This document shows positions 20,893-32,824 of a stretch of DNA of 64,000 nt, piece after piece. This DNA comes from Fonsecaea monophora. Taxonomy: Eukaryota; Ascomycota; Eurotiomycetes; Chaetothyriales; Herpotrichiellaceae. Numbering within the stretch: position 1 is the stretch's first letter; each line of letters opens with the position of its first letter. The stretch lies in contig NW_019173984.1 in the NCBI RefSeq assembly GCF_001642475.1, positions 164,926 through 228,925 on the forward strand, in the 5' to 3' direction. The position numbers were made by a program, and so were the translations under genes. Below the pieces are notes generated by a model. It saw only the letters and a program-made list of their open reading frames with translations, was not told the origin of the DNA and searched no databases.

Positions 20893-21440
20893 CTATATAC
20901 GCTAAGCTAGGATAAGGATATCCTCTATAACTAGCTTAGTTAAGTATAGATTAAAGTCCTTATATTCTACTTAATTCGCGAAGCGAGCTAATAGTAACCT
21001 TATCTACTATCAGACTAGTTAGCTAACTAAAGGGTGAATGTATATACTATAGGATTAATAATGATAGATAACTAGTCTATAGATAGAGATATTAACGCTT
21101 AAAGAAGGCTTTAAGGTTAATAGGTAAGATCCCTCCTACTATATATATACGATAAGCTAGCTACTTAGCTAGCGGCCTAATTCCTTAGTAGGTAGCCTAA
21201 GCTGAGTGTCTAGTATCACGTGGGTGTTCGTGATAGGAACTACCTTTAGAGGCTACCTGTATAGTCCTAGCGAACTACATTAAGATATATTAGTATGTTT
21301 AATATGTATCGATAGGTTCATATATATTTCCCTTAGCGTACCTACCGAATACATTAGTACGTTCCCTTCTTTAAATATGTTAATAAATACATTCCTTGGC
21401 GGGTACGCGTTAGCCTCCCTTCGGTACACCTTCCCCCTTT

Positions 21441-21914
21441 TTGTGTCTCCAGGTTAAGGAAAAGGCCTGTTCGTAACACGAGCCTTAACTGTAAGTCAGA
21501 CCGAGCTTGGACTTGAATCACTAATGGGCGTTCTCCATTCCAGCCATCAGGAAACTAATTAATTATGCAGGTAGCAGACTTGGAAACAAAACATCACATG
21601 TTCCTTGGTGACTTGGACGATTAGTTCTCGTGAGGTGGTTGGATGTGGTCGAAAGCCAGGGTCAGCGTGCAGTGTGTCCTATGCTGCCATATCAATTAAC
21701 GAATTCATCGGTCGACATGGACATCTCTTGTGAGTTTGACGTTCTCCCCTTCCTCGACGAGACCTACTCACACCTCTCCGTGAGGTAGCGACCTTTTGCA
21801 ATCTGTTGTTATACAGTCCTCCCCAGACTCCTATGGTCACCGGATGTTTACACGGCTGCCTTCTCCGCCTTGCCTCCAAAGACCTCGATAAGAACACACA
21901 TGCGCATGAAAAAG
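21441..21914. other. Junction between repeat block and accessory island
   Basis: Base composition returns to normal near 21440-21480. The stretch holds no supported gene and should include the 3' end of the zinc-cluster gene. Confidence 0.5.
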
Positions 21915-24528
21915 CTACAGGATGACGGGCAGTCGATCGGTTGTCCCATTGTTGGGCCCTTCTGCAATGTTCAAGTCCAACGCCATGGAAGCCCGCAACA
22001 ACAATTCAACATTTCTCCTAAAGTCGTCACACCACTGCAACTTCACCGCGAGGTGCTGCTGCGAGCCAGTGGAGCATAGATCGATCGTTGTGGTACTACG
22101 CCCTGGTCCCTGATTGGACATGTGCACCAGCTTCCAAGACGAGGAGAAGACCTTTTCCAGCATGCCGTAATGAGACTTGTAAAAGTCTATGGATTCTTGG
22201 AGAGTGTTCCACATGGTGATGATCAGAGGAGGCGTGTGTGTGGTCGACTGCAGCGTCATGCTTAGCTTCAAGATTAAAAAGGGGTAGGCAATGCAAGCCA
22301 GCCTGCGTATTCCGGTCAGTCCGCCGCGTTCCTCTTGTTTACGGCATCTTCACACTCACGCGGTCGGAGGAAGTTTTGAGAGCAGGTTCTGCACTTGTAG
22401 CCTTCTCGTCAGGTTGCAAATGGTCTGAATGCTGTCGTAGATATTACTTCTCGCCACGCTCAGCCGCTGAGAGTCGTACGCATTGATATAGCCCGGATAG
22501 AAATACGCTGCGGTGATTTCGTGCTGATGGAGTGCAATCCTAGCGCTACTATCTTACCATGTCAGTGTCACGACACTTCCAATAGTCAAGGATGGTGCCG
22601 TACCTATGGCACATAAGAAGAAGGCTCCGGAAGAACACAGCCACGTTTCCCTCGTGGGCGGGGAGCGGGGAGTCGGGGAATTCGGTCAGGAAAGTGGTGG
22701 ACCACTTGTCTAGAGCGGACCGACACCTCTCCACGCGCAAGACAAAGTCGGAGTGGTCGCTCAACGAGTCGATGGGCGTGACTCCAGCATTGTCATGAGG
22801 ATACACCATCATCAGGAGGTCGGTCAACATGATGGCAAATTGGACACAGGCAAAATGGATCTTGGCCAAATAGCGTTCCGTGTCAACATCGTGGATGAGA
22901 GAGCCCATGTATTCGCCTTTGCCTGTTGCCACCCCCTCAGGAACCCTCTCAAAGGCCGTGCTGGCGTCGTAACTCTCTGGTCTGATCTGAAGCGGTCGGC
23001 GCATGCTAGGGAAAGGATCCGGTCGCGGATAAGGCAGCAATGCCAAAGTCTTTGTGCACCGTTGGGCCACGCCGAACTCTGATTTGCTTTGACCGGCGAC
23101 CGATACCCTCGCAGCACTTTGGTGTACTGAATGGCAATATTGAGCCACAGAGTGTTATCCTGGTGCATACTATCCGTTGGAGCGATCAAGGAAAGCATCA
23201 AGGACCCCTGCGCGATCGCTAAGGGATCCTCCTCGGTTCGGAAATCGTAAAGATGCTGGAAAAGAATGTTAATTAGGTTGCCACGCAAAGCTCTAGAGAC
23301 GGAAGCATGCTCACCTTGGCACGTTGGAACAAGATCCAGCATGCCTGCTGATGAGAGGCAAAGCCGCTACTCAACAGGACCCCAATGGGAACTTTCTTGG
23401 GCCGTCAATAGTCATTAGCCTTGGTACAGCACAGAGCTTGAAGTCTGGTTGGTCAAGAATACAGAAAACGGATGAGCAAAGGAAGAGGGGCTTTCTTACC
23501 ATCGAGGAAGCGGCCAACATGGCCTGAAAGGTGAAGAGCGATAGCTGGTGTTCGGAGCTTTCCTCACATTCTGGCTGCTGGTAGAGGCGCCAAAATTCGC
23601 ACTCGTTGAAGATTGGAAGAAGTGGATGTATATAAAGAAAATACTGCTTCATAAACACGTCCAAAACGGCCTTGGGGAGTAGTGTAAAGCATCCTCGTTG
23701 TTCCAGGAACTTGACATCCTCCTGGTCGAGCCGGTCGAGCCTGGTACACTTGAGGAAAGGGCAGGAGGTGGCAACGGCATCATCTTTCCCCGGTAGGCAG
23801 AAATTAGCTGGATGGACGGGTTGTAATCCGAAGCCCAACTTCTGCTGCCAAAACAAATTCTCGTCTACGTTTACCCAGAAAGTCAGATGACTGCGCCTTG
23901 AGACTTGAAAACGGGAAAAGTGGGTATGTCGGCCTGTTGGTGAGCTGCGGCTTTTGCTGTAAACTCACATGAGGGCTGAATCTGGACCTTCGGTCCGGCT
24001 GCAGCCGGGTTTTCGAGAGTAAACAGATCCCCCATACCCGAAGTTTGCGAAAAAGACTCAAACAGCTGATCGAAACTAATGTTTACAGAATCCCGGGTGC
24101 GCTGCTGCGGTTGCGCATGAGCTGCACTCTGTGGCGCCGGACTCGCGACTGAGACTGCCATACACTGTTGCGCAGCATTGGCAGTAGCAGGATTTCGAAC
24201 GTCGAAGCGGCGTTGACCATCATCTCTGTCCGGACGGGATCAGAAGGTGCATGGTAGCGTAGTGAGCCGGTGAGCAGCAGAGTTGCACTCACCTGTCATG
24301 GCTGCTTGTTTCCATGTCGCACGTGAAGCCATCCGACGCGCATTTGGTGCATGGACGAACGCCGTGTGAAAGGTCGCAGCGCACCTTCCGGCGTCGGCAG
24401 GACAAGCAGGTTTTGATGGCCCTCCGTCGGGGGCCAGAACGATGGCTGATGAAACTCCCCAGCTGTGCTCCTGATACGGTATTTTCTCCGTATGGAGGGG
24501 CGAGTCCATCAGGCAATAATAGATTCAT
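21915..24528 (-). CDS. Zn2Cys6 transcription factor, CTF1-beta type, with an apparent frameshift
   Basis: The hand-built exons are 24528-24293, 24225-23969, about 23864-23500, 23395-23315, 23255-22604, 22548-22360 and 22302-21915. The DNA-binding domain is CLSCRRRKVRCDLSHGVRPC followed by TKCASDGFTC (residues about 40-70). The middle-homology region follows, with YFLYIHPLLPIFNECEFWRL, LFQRAK-HLYDF, RLWHCCLIRDRILSL and MRRPLQIRPESYD, as in cutinase/fatty-acid regulators. Between RILSL and MRRPLQI, which are contiguous in the family, the reading frame changes at about 23003-23010 (CTAGCATG): one base seems missing and no intron fits. The protein is thus either truncated after the middle region or the assembly lost a base. 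The start of exon 3 is uncertain (23864 or 23903). It is the only regulator in the island. Confidence 0.82.
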
Positions 24529-24890
24529 CGAAAGCCGGCCTGGCGAGGAAATAAACGGGTCGGGAGAATGGAGCAATGTTGATTTTGGTCTCTCCAGCGT
24601 GGCAGGCCAAGCAATATATACAGGATCAGGTTCCTCACCCCGCAGAGGGGCCCCACACTTCGGAGGCTAAAGGTGACATACCGACTTAAAGAGGGGAGGC
24701 GAGGAGCACACGGTCTAGCCCTTGTTAGACAGCCCTAAGCCCCCCAAGTCTCCTCCCCTTGATGCCTGGGGCTTCAAGCACAACTATACATGGAGCAAAA
24801 AAAAAAACAAAAACAAAGCAAATCCTTCATGCACATACGGTGACCACGTAACGTAACGGGATCCGGCAAGCAAACTCGATATGTAAGTTT
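24529..24890. other. Upstream region of the zinc-cluster gene and 3' end of the CoA-ligase gene
   Basis: 362 bases between two minus-strand genes. An A-rich run (about 24799-24820) is present. No TCGGCCGA palindrome occurs here. Confidence 0.5.
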
Positions 24891-26781
24891 CTATAGTCTT
24901 TGCACGCCTGGTCTTTGTCGAGCGAGGTCTCTTAATTGCCGCCGTAAGATCTTGCCTGATGGGTTCTTCGGAACTGCGTCAATCCACTGAACTCCACCGG
25001 CCAGCCACTTATATCTGACCGTCCTCTGTCTCACCAAGTCTTCAATATCTTTGGCGGTGATCGTCGCGCCCGGTCGCTTCTGCACAAAGGCGCATGGCTT
25101 CTCATCGCCCTCTTCAGTTGGCTTACCTATCACCGCCACGTCTATAACGTCCGGGTGCTCAAGAATCAGGGCTTCGAGCTCGGCGGGGGCCACCTGATTG
25201 CCCTTGACTTTGATGAGCTCTGTGAGTCGTCAGTCAGATCGATGAGCACGATGATCCATTAGTTGATCACCCTTACCTTTGATTCTGTCGACGATAAAGA
25301 AACAGCCCGTGTGGTCGATGTAGGCCACGTCGCCAGTCCTCAACCACCGGCCTTCTCGGTCTTCCACGAAAGCGTTCGCCGTCGCTGATGGATTCCGCCA
25401 GTATCCTTTCATGACATTGGGACCGCGCACCCACAGCTCGCCGGTGTAATCCGGCCCACGCTGCGTGACAGGGACGAAATCTTCGGTGCCATTCAACTTC
25501 ACCACCACCTGCACGATCCGGGCTTCGCAGTTGGGATTGAGCTCACCCACCCCGCTGGAGTCGGAGTACCGTGTCGGATCCCATCCTAACAGAGAGCTGG
25601 TGACTCTTCGGACTAGAGTCAGCATAGGTTGCGAAATATTCCCGAAAGGAGCAAAAAGGGCAGGGCCTAACGGGAATGAGGAGGAGAAAGGGACAGGAAT
25701 GCATTGCCACTTACTCGGTCATGCCCCATCCCTGCTTAACGTTGACTCTGCCATTCAAGATCTTCTCCAATCGTCGACAAATGTCTCGACTCAAGGGTGC
25801 GGCACCACTGGTAACGGCCGAAATGGAGCTCAGATCAAAGTTCCTTGTCGCAGGGTGCTTCACCAGGGCCACGGCAATCGGCGGAACGAGGGCAAGATCC
25901 GTGATTCGAAATCGTTGGACGTTGTTCAAAACTTCCAACAGGTCGAATTTGGTCATGATATAGACCGGGATCCTTTGCTGCAAGGCGCAAGCAACATAGA
26001 GGGTCTGGGCCAGGGCATGATACAACGGCAAATAGCAGAGCCATCTTGCCTTCTTGGTTCGCTCGCAGTGATCGGGCCAGAGCGTATTTAGGAAGTTAAG
26101 TTGCAACGTGTTGGCCACATAATTGCGGTGGGTGATCTCCACGCCCTTGGCCAGCCCCGTGGTGCCGGAGGAATAGTTGAGCGCGACAGTCTTGTCGCAT
26201 TCCCCGGGCCCATCTAACGTGTGCCAGCCATAATTGCTCGCTTTCACTTCCGGTGCCATCAAGGCGTCCCAGCTTCTGCATACTTGTGTGACAGATTCCC
26301 TCTCATCTGGATCGGGGCCCCAGAAAATGGAGTCGTTGAGCAGGAAAATTCGACTGGGCTCTAGACCGCACAGCTTGGCCGTCTCCAAAGCTGTCTGGAC
26401 CAGAAAGTCTGCACAGAGCACAATGCTGGCCCCTGAATCGCGGATTTGATGCGCAAGCTCCCTCGACGTGTAGGTGGGGTTTGCGCCTGAGAAGATACCT
26501 CCCGCCATGACGATACCGAAGAAGGCCACCGGCACAGCCAACGAGTTACCGGAAAAGACCACCACTCGATCTCCATCCTGAAAATGTGCGTGCTTCCGCA
26601 GCCCCATCGCTAGTCTCTGCGACCATAGCTTGAACGAATTTCTTGTAAGAAATCGCTCGCCTGAACGGGACGCATCCAAGAAGCATGGCTCCGAGCCCAG
26701 ATCGGCCTTTGCGTCACCAAACACAAAGGTCGGAAACGAGCATCTGGGGATGTCGACCGACCAACGAGACCGGTAAGTCAT
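24891..26781 (-). CDS. AMP-dependent acyl/aryl-CoA ligase (4-coumarate-CoA-ligase-like)
   Basis: Three exons, 26781-25715, 25605-25277 and 25219-24891, give 574 residues in consistent phase. The start is the ATG of MTYRSRWSVDIPRC. It is an ANL-superfamily enzyme that activates a carboxylate with ATP and CoA. Motifs: YSSGTTGLAKGVEITHRNY (phosphate loop, about residue 200), the GWGMTE motif split by intron 1, ELWVRGPNVMKGYW, the hinge RWLRTGDVAYID and the catalytic-Lys motif NPSGKILRRQL near the end. The protein ends in QRL, which is at best a weak peroxisomal PTS1, so location is open. It is divergent from the P450 across a 634-bp promoter. In the island it could activate an acyl starter or tailoring acid; the substrate cannot be read from sequence. 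Confidence 0.92.
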
Positions 26782-27415
26782 GAGAGTCAATGCTCCCTAG
26801 CTCCCTAGTTTCCTGCCGACTGATGCCCTTTACACTATCTTCTGATTTAAAGGAATGGGGAAGTCTTGTAAGCAGCTGAACACAAATCTACCTCCTTGTC
26901 GCTGCTAAGCTGGCAACACTGGATGGTCGGCCTGGCAAATATAAAGTGATCTATATATAGTTTTGACCAAAGATCCCTCGAGGCTCCTGCGTGTCTCGCG
27001 GATGCCGCGGGCTGTTGCCGTCGAACACTGAGCATCCTCTCGACGTTATCCGCAAGGCAGGATCGTCGGCTGTGTGGATATGTACTCGTTCGGCCGAAGC
27101 CCGTAACCCGATTGGCCCAGCACACCGAAAGCCAAACTCGGCCAAAAGAAACGCCCCACCCCGAGCGGGAGGAGCTGTCGTACACAAAGTCTGAGAAACA
27201 TCCTGGCACGCTGCGCGACGTACTCCCTGGGCCTTCAAGAAATTGTCACCTGGTTCTGGCACGTGAAATAATGGTGGTCGGCGCTGAAGGTTGTGCCTCG
27301 GATATGAGAAACCCTCTCTGATGCCACCACACCCAGCTATTACCGCCATATAGTAGCTGTGGTGCGTCACTGCAAAAGATTCTGCTCGCACGTTGAAATC
27401 ACAGTATCGATCAAC
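26782..27415. promoter_or_regulatory. Bidirectional promoter of the CoA ligase and P450 genes
   Basis: 634 bases between divergent start codons. The perfect 10-bp palindrome TTCGGCCGAA lies almost exactly in the middle, and a CCGCGG palindrome is near 27006. Confidence 0.65.
27089..27098. promoter_or_regulatory. Candidate zinc-cluster binding site TTCGGCCGAA
   Basis: An inverted CGG/CCG pair with no spacer, 308 bases from the ligase start and 318 from the P450 start. The same core recurs at 31974 and 37790 in the island's other promoters. Binding is inferred, not shown. Confidence 0.5.
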
Positions 27416-29456
27416 ATGTTCATACTCTCCTATCCTGTTCATGACCTGACCGAAGGCCCAGGCTTCTTTGCCATTTCTTTTGTGTTGGGTGTGCTTTTGC
27501 ATCTGGGGTATTTCATCCATGGCGAGCACCATATGCTGGCCTTACGCTACTTCCAAGCCCTCCTGGCCTTGCCAGCAGTTGCCACGTTGGCTCTTGTGCG
27601 TCATGGCATGCAGCCAGTCGCTGCGCTCGGTCTGACTGCTGCACTGACCATCACCTTGCTCCTAGGGCTTTTCACGAGCATGGCTGTCTATCGCGGCTTC
27701 TTTCACCGCTTAAGGTCCTTCCCGGGCCCGTCACTCGCAAAATACTCAAAGTTGTGGCATTTTGGCCTCGTGACGCGATCTGTTCGCAATTTTGAGGAGA
27801 TGGACAAGCTCCACAGAGAGTACGGGCCATTCGTTCGCATCGGTATAGGTTCTTTCCGTCCCCAAACCACTAATGTTCGTCGGCTGACATCGACTTCTTG
27901 CAGGTCCCAATGAACTGTCCATTGTCCATCCTGATGCCATGAAGGTGGTCCACGGGTCCGCTTCCAAATGTTCCAAGGGGACCTGGTACGATAGCACACC
28001 GGCTTTGACCTCGATGCACAGCACTCGGTCACGGTATTTCCATGATCTTCGCCGTCGAAGCTGGGCTAAAGGTTTCACTGCTCAAGGTCGGCTCCATTTT
28101 GGCACTCCCGAGTGTTGAAGACCGTGAAACAACTGACAGCAGCTGCACAGCGTTGCGAGACTACGAACCTAGGGTGAAACTATTCACTCAATCCCTAACC
28201 CAACAAATCGCCGCTCGCACGGGCCAGCCGTTGAATGCCTCGCAGTGGTTCAACTACTATAGCTTTGACGTCATGGGCGATCTTGCATACGGCAAGTCTT
28301 TTGACATGCTCGAGACAGGTGGGAGCCATTGGGCGATTGACCTGCTGAACGAAGGAATTTACTATATGGGGACCCTTGGCCATGTCACCTGGGCAGTCAT
28401 CCTCTTCACCTACGTGCCCATACTTAATCGCAAATTTCGCCAGTTTCTAGCATTCTGTGAGAAAATGATCGACGACCGAGTGGCAACGGGATCCGAATCT
28501 CAGGACATCTCGTCCTGGATCATCAACTCTCCTTCCATGGCCAGCAGTGGTTTTACAGACAAAGCATGGTTGCTGGGTGATTCCCGCCTGATCATCGTAG
28601 CAGGCAGTGACACGACGGCCGCAACCTTGACACATCTTTTCTACCATCTCGCCAAGGAGCCGGCTCACATTGACGCGCTGAGAGAGGAGCTCGACCTTCT
28701 AAAAGGGGAATTCAATTTTACGTCTCTCCAGAAATTGCCCTTTCTCAATGCTTTAATCAACGAGACCTTGAGATTGCACCCTCCCGTAGCGTCAGGAACG
28801 CAGCGAATAACCTCGCCGGAGGGTATACAGCTTGGCGACACCTATATCCCGGGAGGTGTCAACATTATCATCCCCTTCTACACCATGTTCAGAGGTAAGT
28901 GGAGGAGCGGAAGTCTTGTCTCTGGACAAACTGATGGTACTGACACGCAAGTTAGCCGAAAGCTGCTTTGAGCGACCGACAGAGTTCTTGCCGGACAGAT
29001 GGTGAGTCAACGAGTTCGACAAGTGGGGTTGTCTGAGCCCAGTTGGCACAGTGGCTAATTGTACACGGCTTCTATAGGGTCCATGATTCCAAGTATTCGG
29101 ACCATTCTGCGGCGTTCGCCCCATTCTCAAGCGGTATGTTTCGAGCCTGATGAACTCTCCTTGCCAAATTCCTCTCCCTGTCTTCTAGCTCCTGAAGGAA
29201 CTATTCTCATCGGGTATGTACCTGTGAATCCTTCTCGCTGATTAACGTGATACTAGGTCCCTATTCCTGTATTGGTAAACAGCTGGCTCTGATGGAGCTT
29301 CAGTCGGTATGTGCTCGCCTGGTCACAGAATTTGACGTGACATTTGCCCCTGGAGAAGATGGCACAAACCTCTTGACCAACACGAAGGATTGTTTCACCA
29401 TGCAACTGGCCCCATTGAATCTCTGCTTCACACCGCGGAGATCCAAGGCGTCGTGA
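27416..29456 (+). CDS. Cytochrome P450 monooxygenase with three N-terminal membrane segments
   Basis: Six exons (27416-27842, 27904-28086, 28151-28894, 28956-29001, 29078-29133, 29257-29456) give 551 residues with all phases consistent. The first 100 residues contain three hydrophobic spans (FFAISFVLGVLLHLGYF, LLALPAVATLAL, ALTITLLLGLFTSMAVY) before the Pro-rich hinge RLRSFPGPS; this ER-anchored layout is common in fungal secondary-metabolite P450s. Catalytic landmarks: I-helix AGSDTTA (about residue 354), ExxR in NETLRLHPP (about 406), and the heme loop FSSGPYSCIGKQLAL (about 483-497), whose Cys is the heme ligand and which is assembled across the last intron. The substrate is unknown. It is divergent from the CoA ligase and convergent with the lipocalin gene. 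Confidence 0.94.
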
Positions 29457-30157
29457 ATGTCGTAAAAGGCTTTCTAAATAGCCATAATCACGATCGAATA
29501 AAGCTGGCACTGACCGAGTCGAACTATTACAGTAATAATGATATTACAAAGTGCAGGCACATATGTGGATAACTCTTAGGTAGCCCCGTGAGGACAAATT
29601 GATTCCTTCATTATCAACGCCATCAAATTAAACAGGCGTCATCATTATGGGATCACTGAGTGCGCCTCGATCAAGTGAAGTCGAAGGTCCCGCCGTAATT
29701 TTACAGGGTTCTGCCCAAACTTGGAGATCTTGCATCCCGTGTGAGTTGCTCTTCTGCTCAAGACACGAGTCATCGACGACCTTCGAGTTTGCAATGACCA
29801 GTTCCAGGCTTGAAAAGAAAGGAGACGGTGGTGGGTGGCCATATTGTGTCGACAAAAAAAGGGGATAACTCGGTCTGCCAGGAATAGTTCCCCGGTACTT
29901 TTCTGATGTGTAGGATACAAGACATTCTATTATGCTCTCAGGGGCTTGAACTAAATGCTTGAATGGACCACCGGGTACAATGCGAAATGGTATTAGGAGA
30001 ACACAATAAGTAATCTGACACTACGAAAGAGAGAATACCCTATGATCAAATAGTCCTTCTTTAAACATTCCGCTCTCCATATCCCCCGTTCCAATGTGTG
30101 CTGCTTTCCTCATAGTCGGCAGGTTTGTAGAACTCGGGGCCTGGATTCCGGGCGTCC
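29457..30157. other. Convergent 3' region between P450 and lipocalin-type gene
   Basis: About 700 bases without a supported gene. A 73-91 residue frame pair near 29630-29920 has no motif. Confidence 0.5.
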
Positions 30158-31446
30158 TCAAACATTGAGCCAGAAATGAAACCACTCATGCACCGTCGCT
30201 CCCTCGTAATCCTCTTGACCTTCGAAACCGCCAGTGATATTGCCAACCCAGCGTTTATAGCCGCCAGAGATTATTGGCGGATCCCACGCCAAGGCCTCAT
30301 TCACGACATCGGCCACAAAGGTGCCTTCATCGGTGGTGAACTCGATGTGAAAGCCACTTGGATCTCCTTGCAGCGGAGCCGGAGGGTATTCAGAGTTTGC
30401 TCCAGTGGGTCGGACGGTGATGCCACTGCAACCTGAGGCAACTATTTGACCATCCTTGGCCAGGTAGCCGCTGACGTATTCTTGATCGTTGGTGGCGATC
30501 GCGTCAAACCAGACCAGAGAGTAAGGCCCAACCCGACCGTGGCCCCAGTACCAACTTTTCATCGATGCGGGGATACGTGCGATGCCCCAATTCTACCGAA
30601 AGGTTAGTCAGAAAGGACAAGCCGCGCAGTATCATAAGTCTAGGGGCGTCTTGCCTTGTCATGATATCCTGGGCCTGTGAAGGACACTTGCTGGCCGAGG
30701 ATGTTCAGCTCGACCGTGGCTGCTGCATCGGGAATAGCATTAGCCCATCCCACGTTCGGGAAAAGCTCTTCGTTTTGTCCCGCGCTGTTAGGACCACACG
30801 GATAGTGTGCGGGAGCGACCTGAGATTAAAAGACGTGATTAGTTAAGAGAGAGGCAAGCCAGCATGGTTAAAGGAAGATTCGCGGAGCTTGGGCCTCCTG
30901 GCTCCAACGAAAAGTCCAAGGAAAGACGCAGCAGAAACTTACCGAGTTCAAAGTCATATTGCCGGCGACCCCCAGCGATGAGTCGTCAACAGTCACGACG
31001 TAAGAAGAGATATCGCCCGCTCCGGTCCAAGATACTCCTGAGCCAGCATAGCTACCAGAAGTACCATCTTCCGATGTGACTATGGTGGCATCCCCGCTCA
31101 GGAGAACCTCCTGAAAGATAGTCTGATCCGGCATGAGGACAGATAGAAAACAATAGTTGGACGTTCCAACACTGATCGGGAATCCCAAGGTCGAGCTGTC
31201 TCCCGAGACCATGATAATGGTGGCCTGTAACTGTCGGTCGTCCGAGACAGCGTCGAAGTACCACCAGTCGAAGCTGGTGGCGTTGATCTTGTCGAGCTTT
31301 GGCCCGTCCAATGCAGTACCGCTAGTAGTAAACTCGGCGGTCGACGGTCCGACTTGGAGCACAGGTGGATAGACATGGGTTTCCTGGCCGAGGACGGGAA
31401 ATACGCATGTTATGCCTAATAGCAAAAGTGTTTGGTAGAATTTCAT
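30158..31446 (-). CDS. Secreted Diels-Alderase/CrtC-type lipocalin-fold protein
   Basis: Three exons, 31446-30943, 30819-30655 and 30592-30158, give 367 residues. The N-terminus MKFYQTLLLLGITCVFPVLG is a signal peptide. The family pattern is clear: LDGPKLDKINATSFDWWYFD followed by AVS, then NSVAPAHYPCGPNSAGQNEE, GWANAIPDAAATVE, GPGYHDKNWG (split by intron 2) and SWYWGHGRVGPYSLVWFDA. These are the hallmarks of fungal decalin- and pyrrolidine-forming cyclases such as CghA, Fsa2 and MycB, which share the CrtC/AttH lipocalin fold. Those enzymes normally act after a PKS-NRPS; none is present in this window. Intron 2 has a GC donor (AAG-GCAAGA) with a clear TGACTAACC branch point. Alternative roles are a hydratase, an isomerase or a non-enzymatic carrier. 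Confidence 0.88.
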
Positions 31447-32824
31447 GGTGACGACAGTCAAACAGAACAACAGTATCAAGGATCGACTAAAAAATGAGCA
31501 TAAAGATTGTATAGAACTTAAGAGAGTGTAGAGAACGACGGTAGAAAACCTTTGCGACAACAAACCAGTAGAGGTCACCACCAGGCTGGTTTTATACCTC
31601 GTAGGGGCTTGCTTTTGTAGCTCACAGAGATGCGTCCGACTGACAGATTGGAGTATATTTTCCTCCATCTTCGGTCTTGGGCCGACTGATGTCGTTCACT
31701 GACGGCCGCAATTTCGCAAAGCGGATTCAGTTTGATTGCACCTCTGGGATTCTCCATTGGCAAGGAAGCTGGTAAGGAAGCTGGCAAGGAGCCGGCTTGC
31801 TGGGAGCCATATAGACAGTGCGAAGAACTCTTAACTAGCGGCTTCGGCTCCGGCTTCAGTGGTATAGCAACATAATTTGAGGACAATGCCGGCGGTCCAG
31901 CGCTTACGTTAGTCTCAAGGGCCCCCGCAACGGCACGGCCCGCATCGCAATCCATCCATAGAGAGCTCGCTTTTCGGCCGATGCTCGACCAGGACCGCTC
32001 GAGATGAACTCACTCGTGACGATTTTGGCCTACATGCGAGGTTTGATCCGGAGATTTGATAACCAAGTAAAGAGTGGCCTCATGCTCCTATCCGGGGACT
32101 GTGGTTTCTGAGGCTCGCATAGTCCATCAGGAGTCTAAGGCTAGATCCAGTCATTCCCCAGTATACCTCCTGCGCCCTCGGACAAACAGGAATGTAAGAA
32201 GTCCCGTCCCTCCAAATTCAGCAGCACTCCATCGAGAACACGTCTTATAGAATAAACCTGATTCTGCCATTAGACTTAACGTGATTACGAATTGTTCCGC
32301 TCGGTGGGTCAACGGGTCACGTCAAACCCCCCGGAGGTACCTGGGGTTTTAATTCGCGATTTGCCTCACTGCAGTAACAATGCGGAAAGTTCATGATCCC
32401 CGGGAAATCTCTGTTAGTTTTCACAACTCACAATCTTTGCGACTCCGTTGAACTGTGCCACAGAACCACAGGACAGAGTGGACATCATGGACAAGGTGCC
32501 GATAAAATCCGTCCTGGACATCGGGTCCGACTGCTATTCCAACCTCCACCTCTTGATGCTTTTACCTTCGTGATAGTCGACTGTGGGCCCTCCTGTCAGT
32601 GTTAAGAGACACACACTATTCACCGGAGCGCAAATTTGCCGACAAATTCCGTGCACCACCTCGGCTTGCCTGCGCTTGCTTGATACTCGAGTCTTTAGAT
32701 GTGCATATACATTGTGGAAGGAGATCGTCACACCTCGTTCATTCATCAATGCTCGCGCCCGCCCCGGCACATCAAGCCGAATCCGCGAAGCCAAGTATCA
32801 CCTCATTACTTATTGTTTCTCATC
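31447..32824. promoter_or_regulatory. Bidirectional promoter of the two lipocalin-type genes
   Basis: 1.38 kb between divergent start codons. It holds TTCGGCCGAT at 31973-31982 and a three-unit 12-bp repeat (AAGGAAGCTGGC/T) near 31761-31800. No gene was supported. Confidence 0.55.
31973..31982. promoter_or_regulatory. Candidate zinc-cluster binding site TTCGGCCGAT
   Basis: It shares the 8-bp palindrome TCGGCCGA with the sites at 27090 and 37790. It is 527 bases upstream of the Diels-Alderase-type gene and 843 upstream of the kinase fusion. Confidence 0.45.

Larger units (their letters stand above)
15230..21440. mobile_element. RIP-decayed retroelement block
   Basis: Over 6 kb almost without open frames, rich in TA steps (CTA, TAG, TAT) and visibly poor in CA and TG while CG is kept. 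That is the signature of C-to-T mutation in CpA contexts on both strands (RIP). Inside are remnants of a Ty3/gypsy polyprotein on the minus strand, one complete-looking LTR at the left, and an inverted pair of LTR copies at the right. The outer edges are estimated from where base composition changes; no target-site duplication was found. The block separates the housekeeping segment from the accessory island. Confidence 0.85.

Noticed and set aside
20230..20915. Open frames of 65-114 codons inside the repeat block
   Set aside because: They lie in the inverted LTR copies, which are merely less RIP-mutated; their translations mirror each other and show no protein features.
14720..21440. Giant Starship-type transposon
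   Set aside because: No tyrosine-recombinase captain gene was seen; features fit a Ty3/gypsy element.
23009..23062. Intron to explain the regulator frameshift (GTGCAC...CCCTAG)
   Set aside because: It is 54 nt, so removing it does not change frame, and it would delete the conserved RLWHCC segment.
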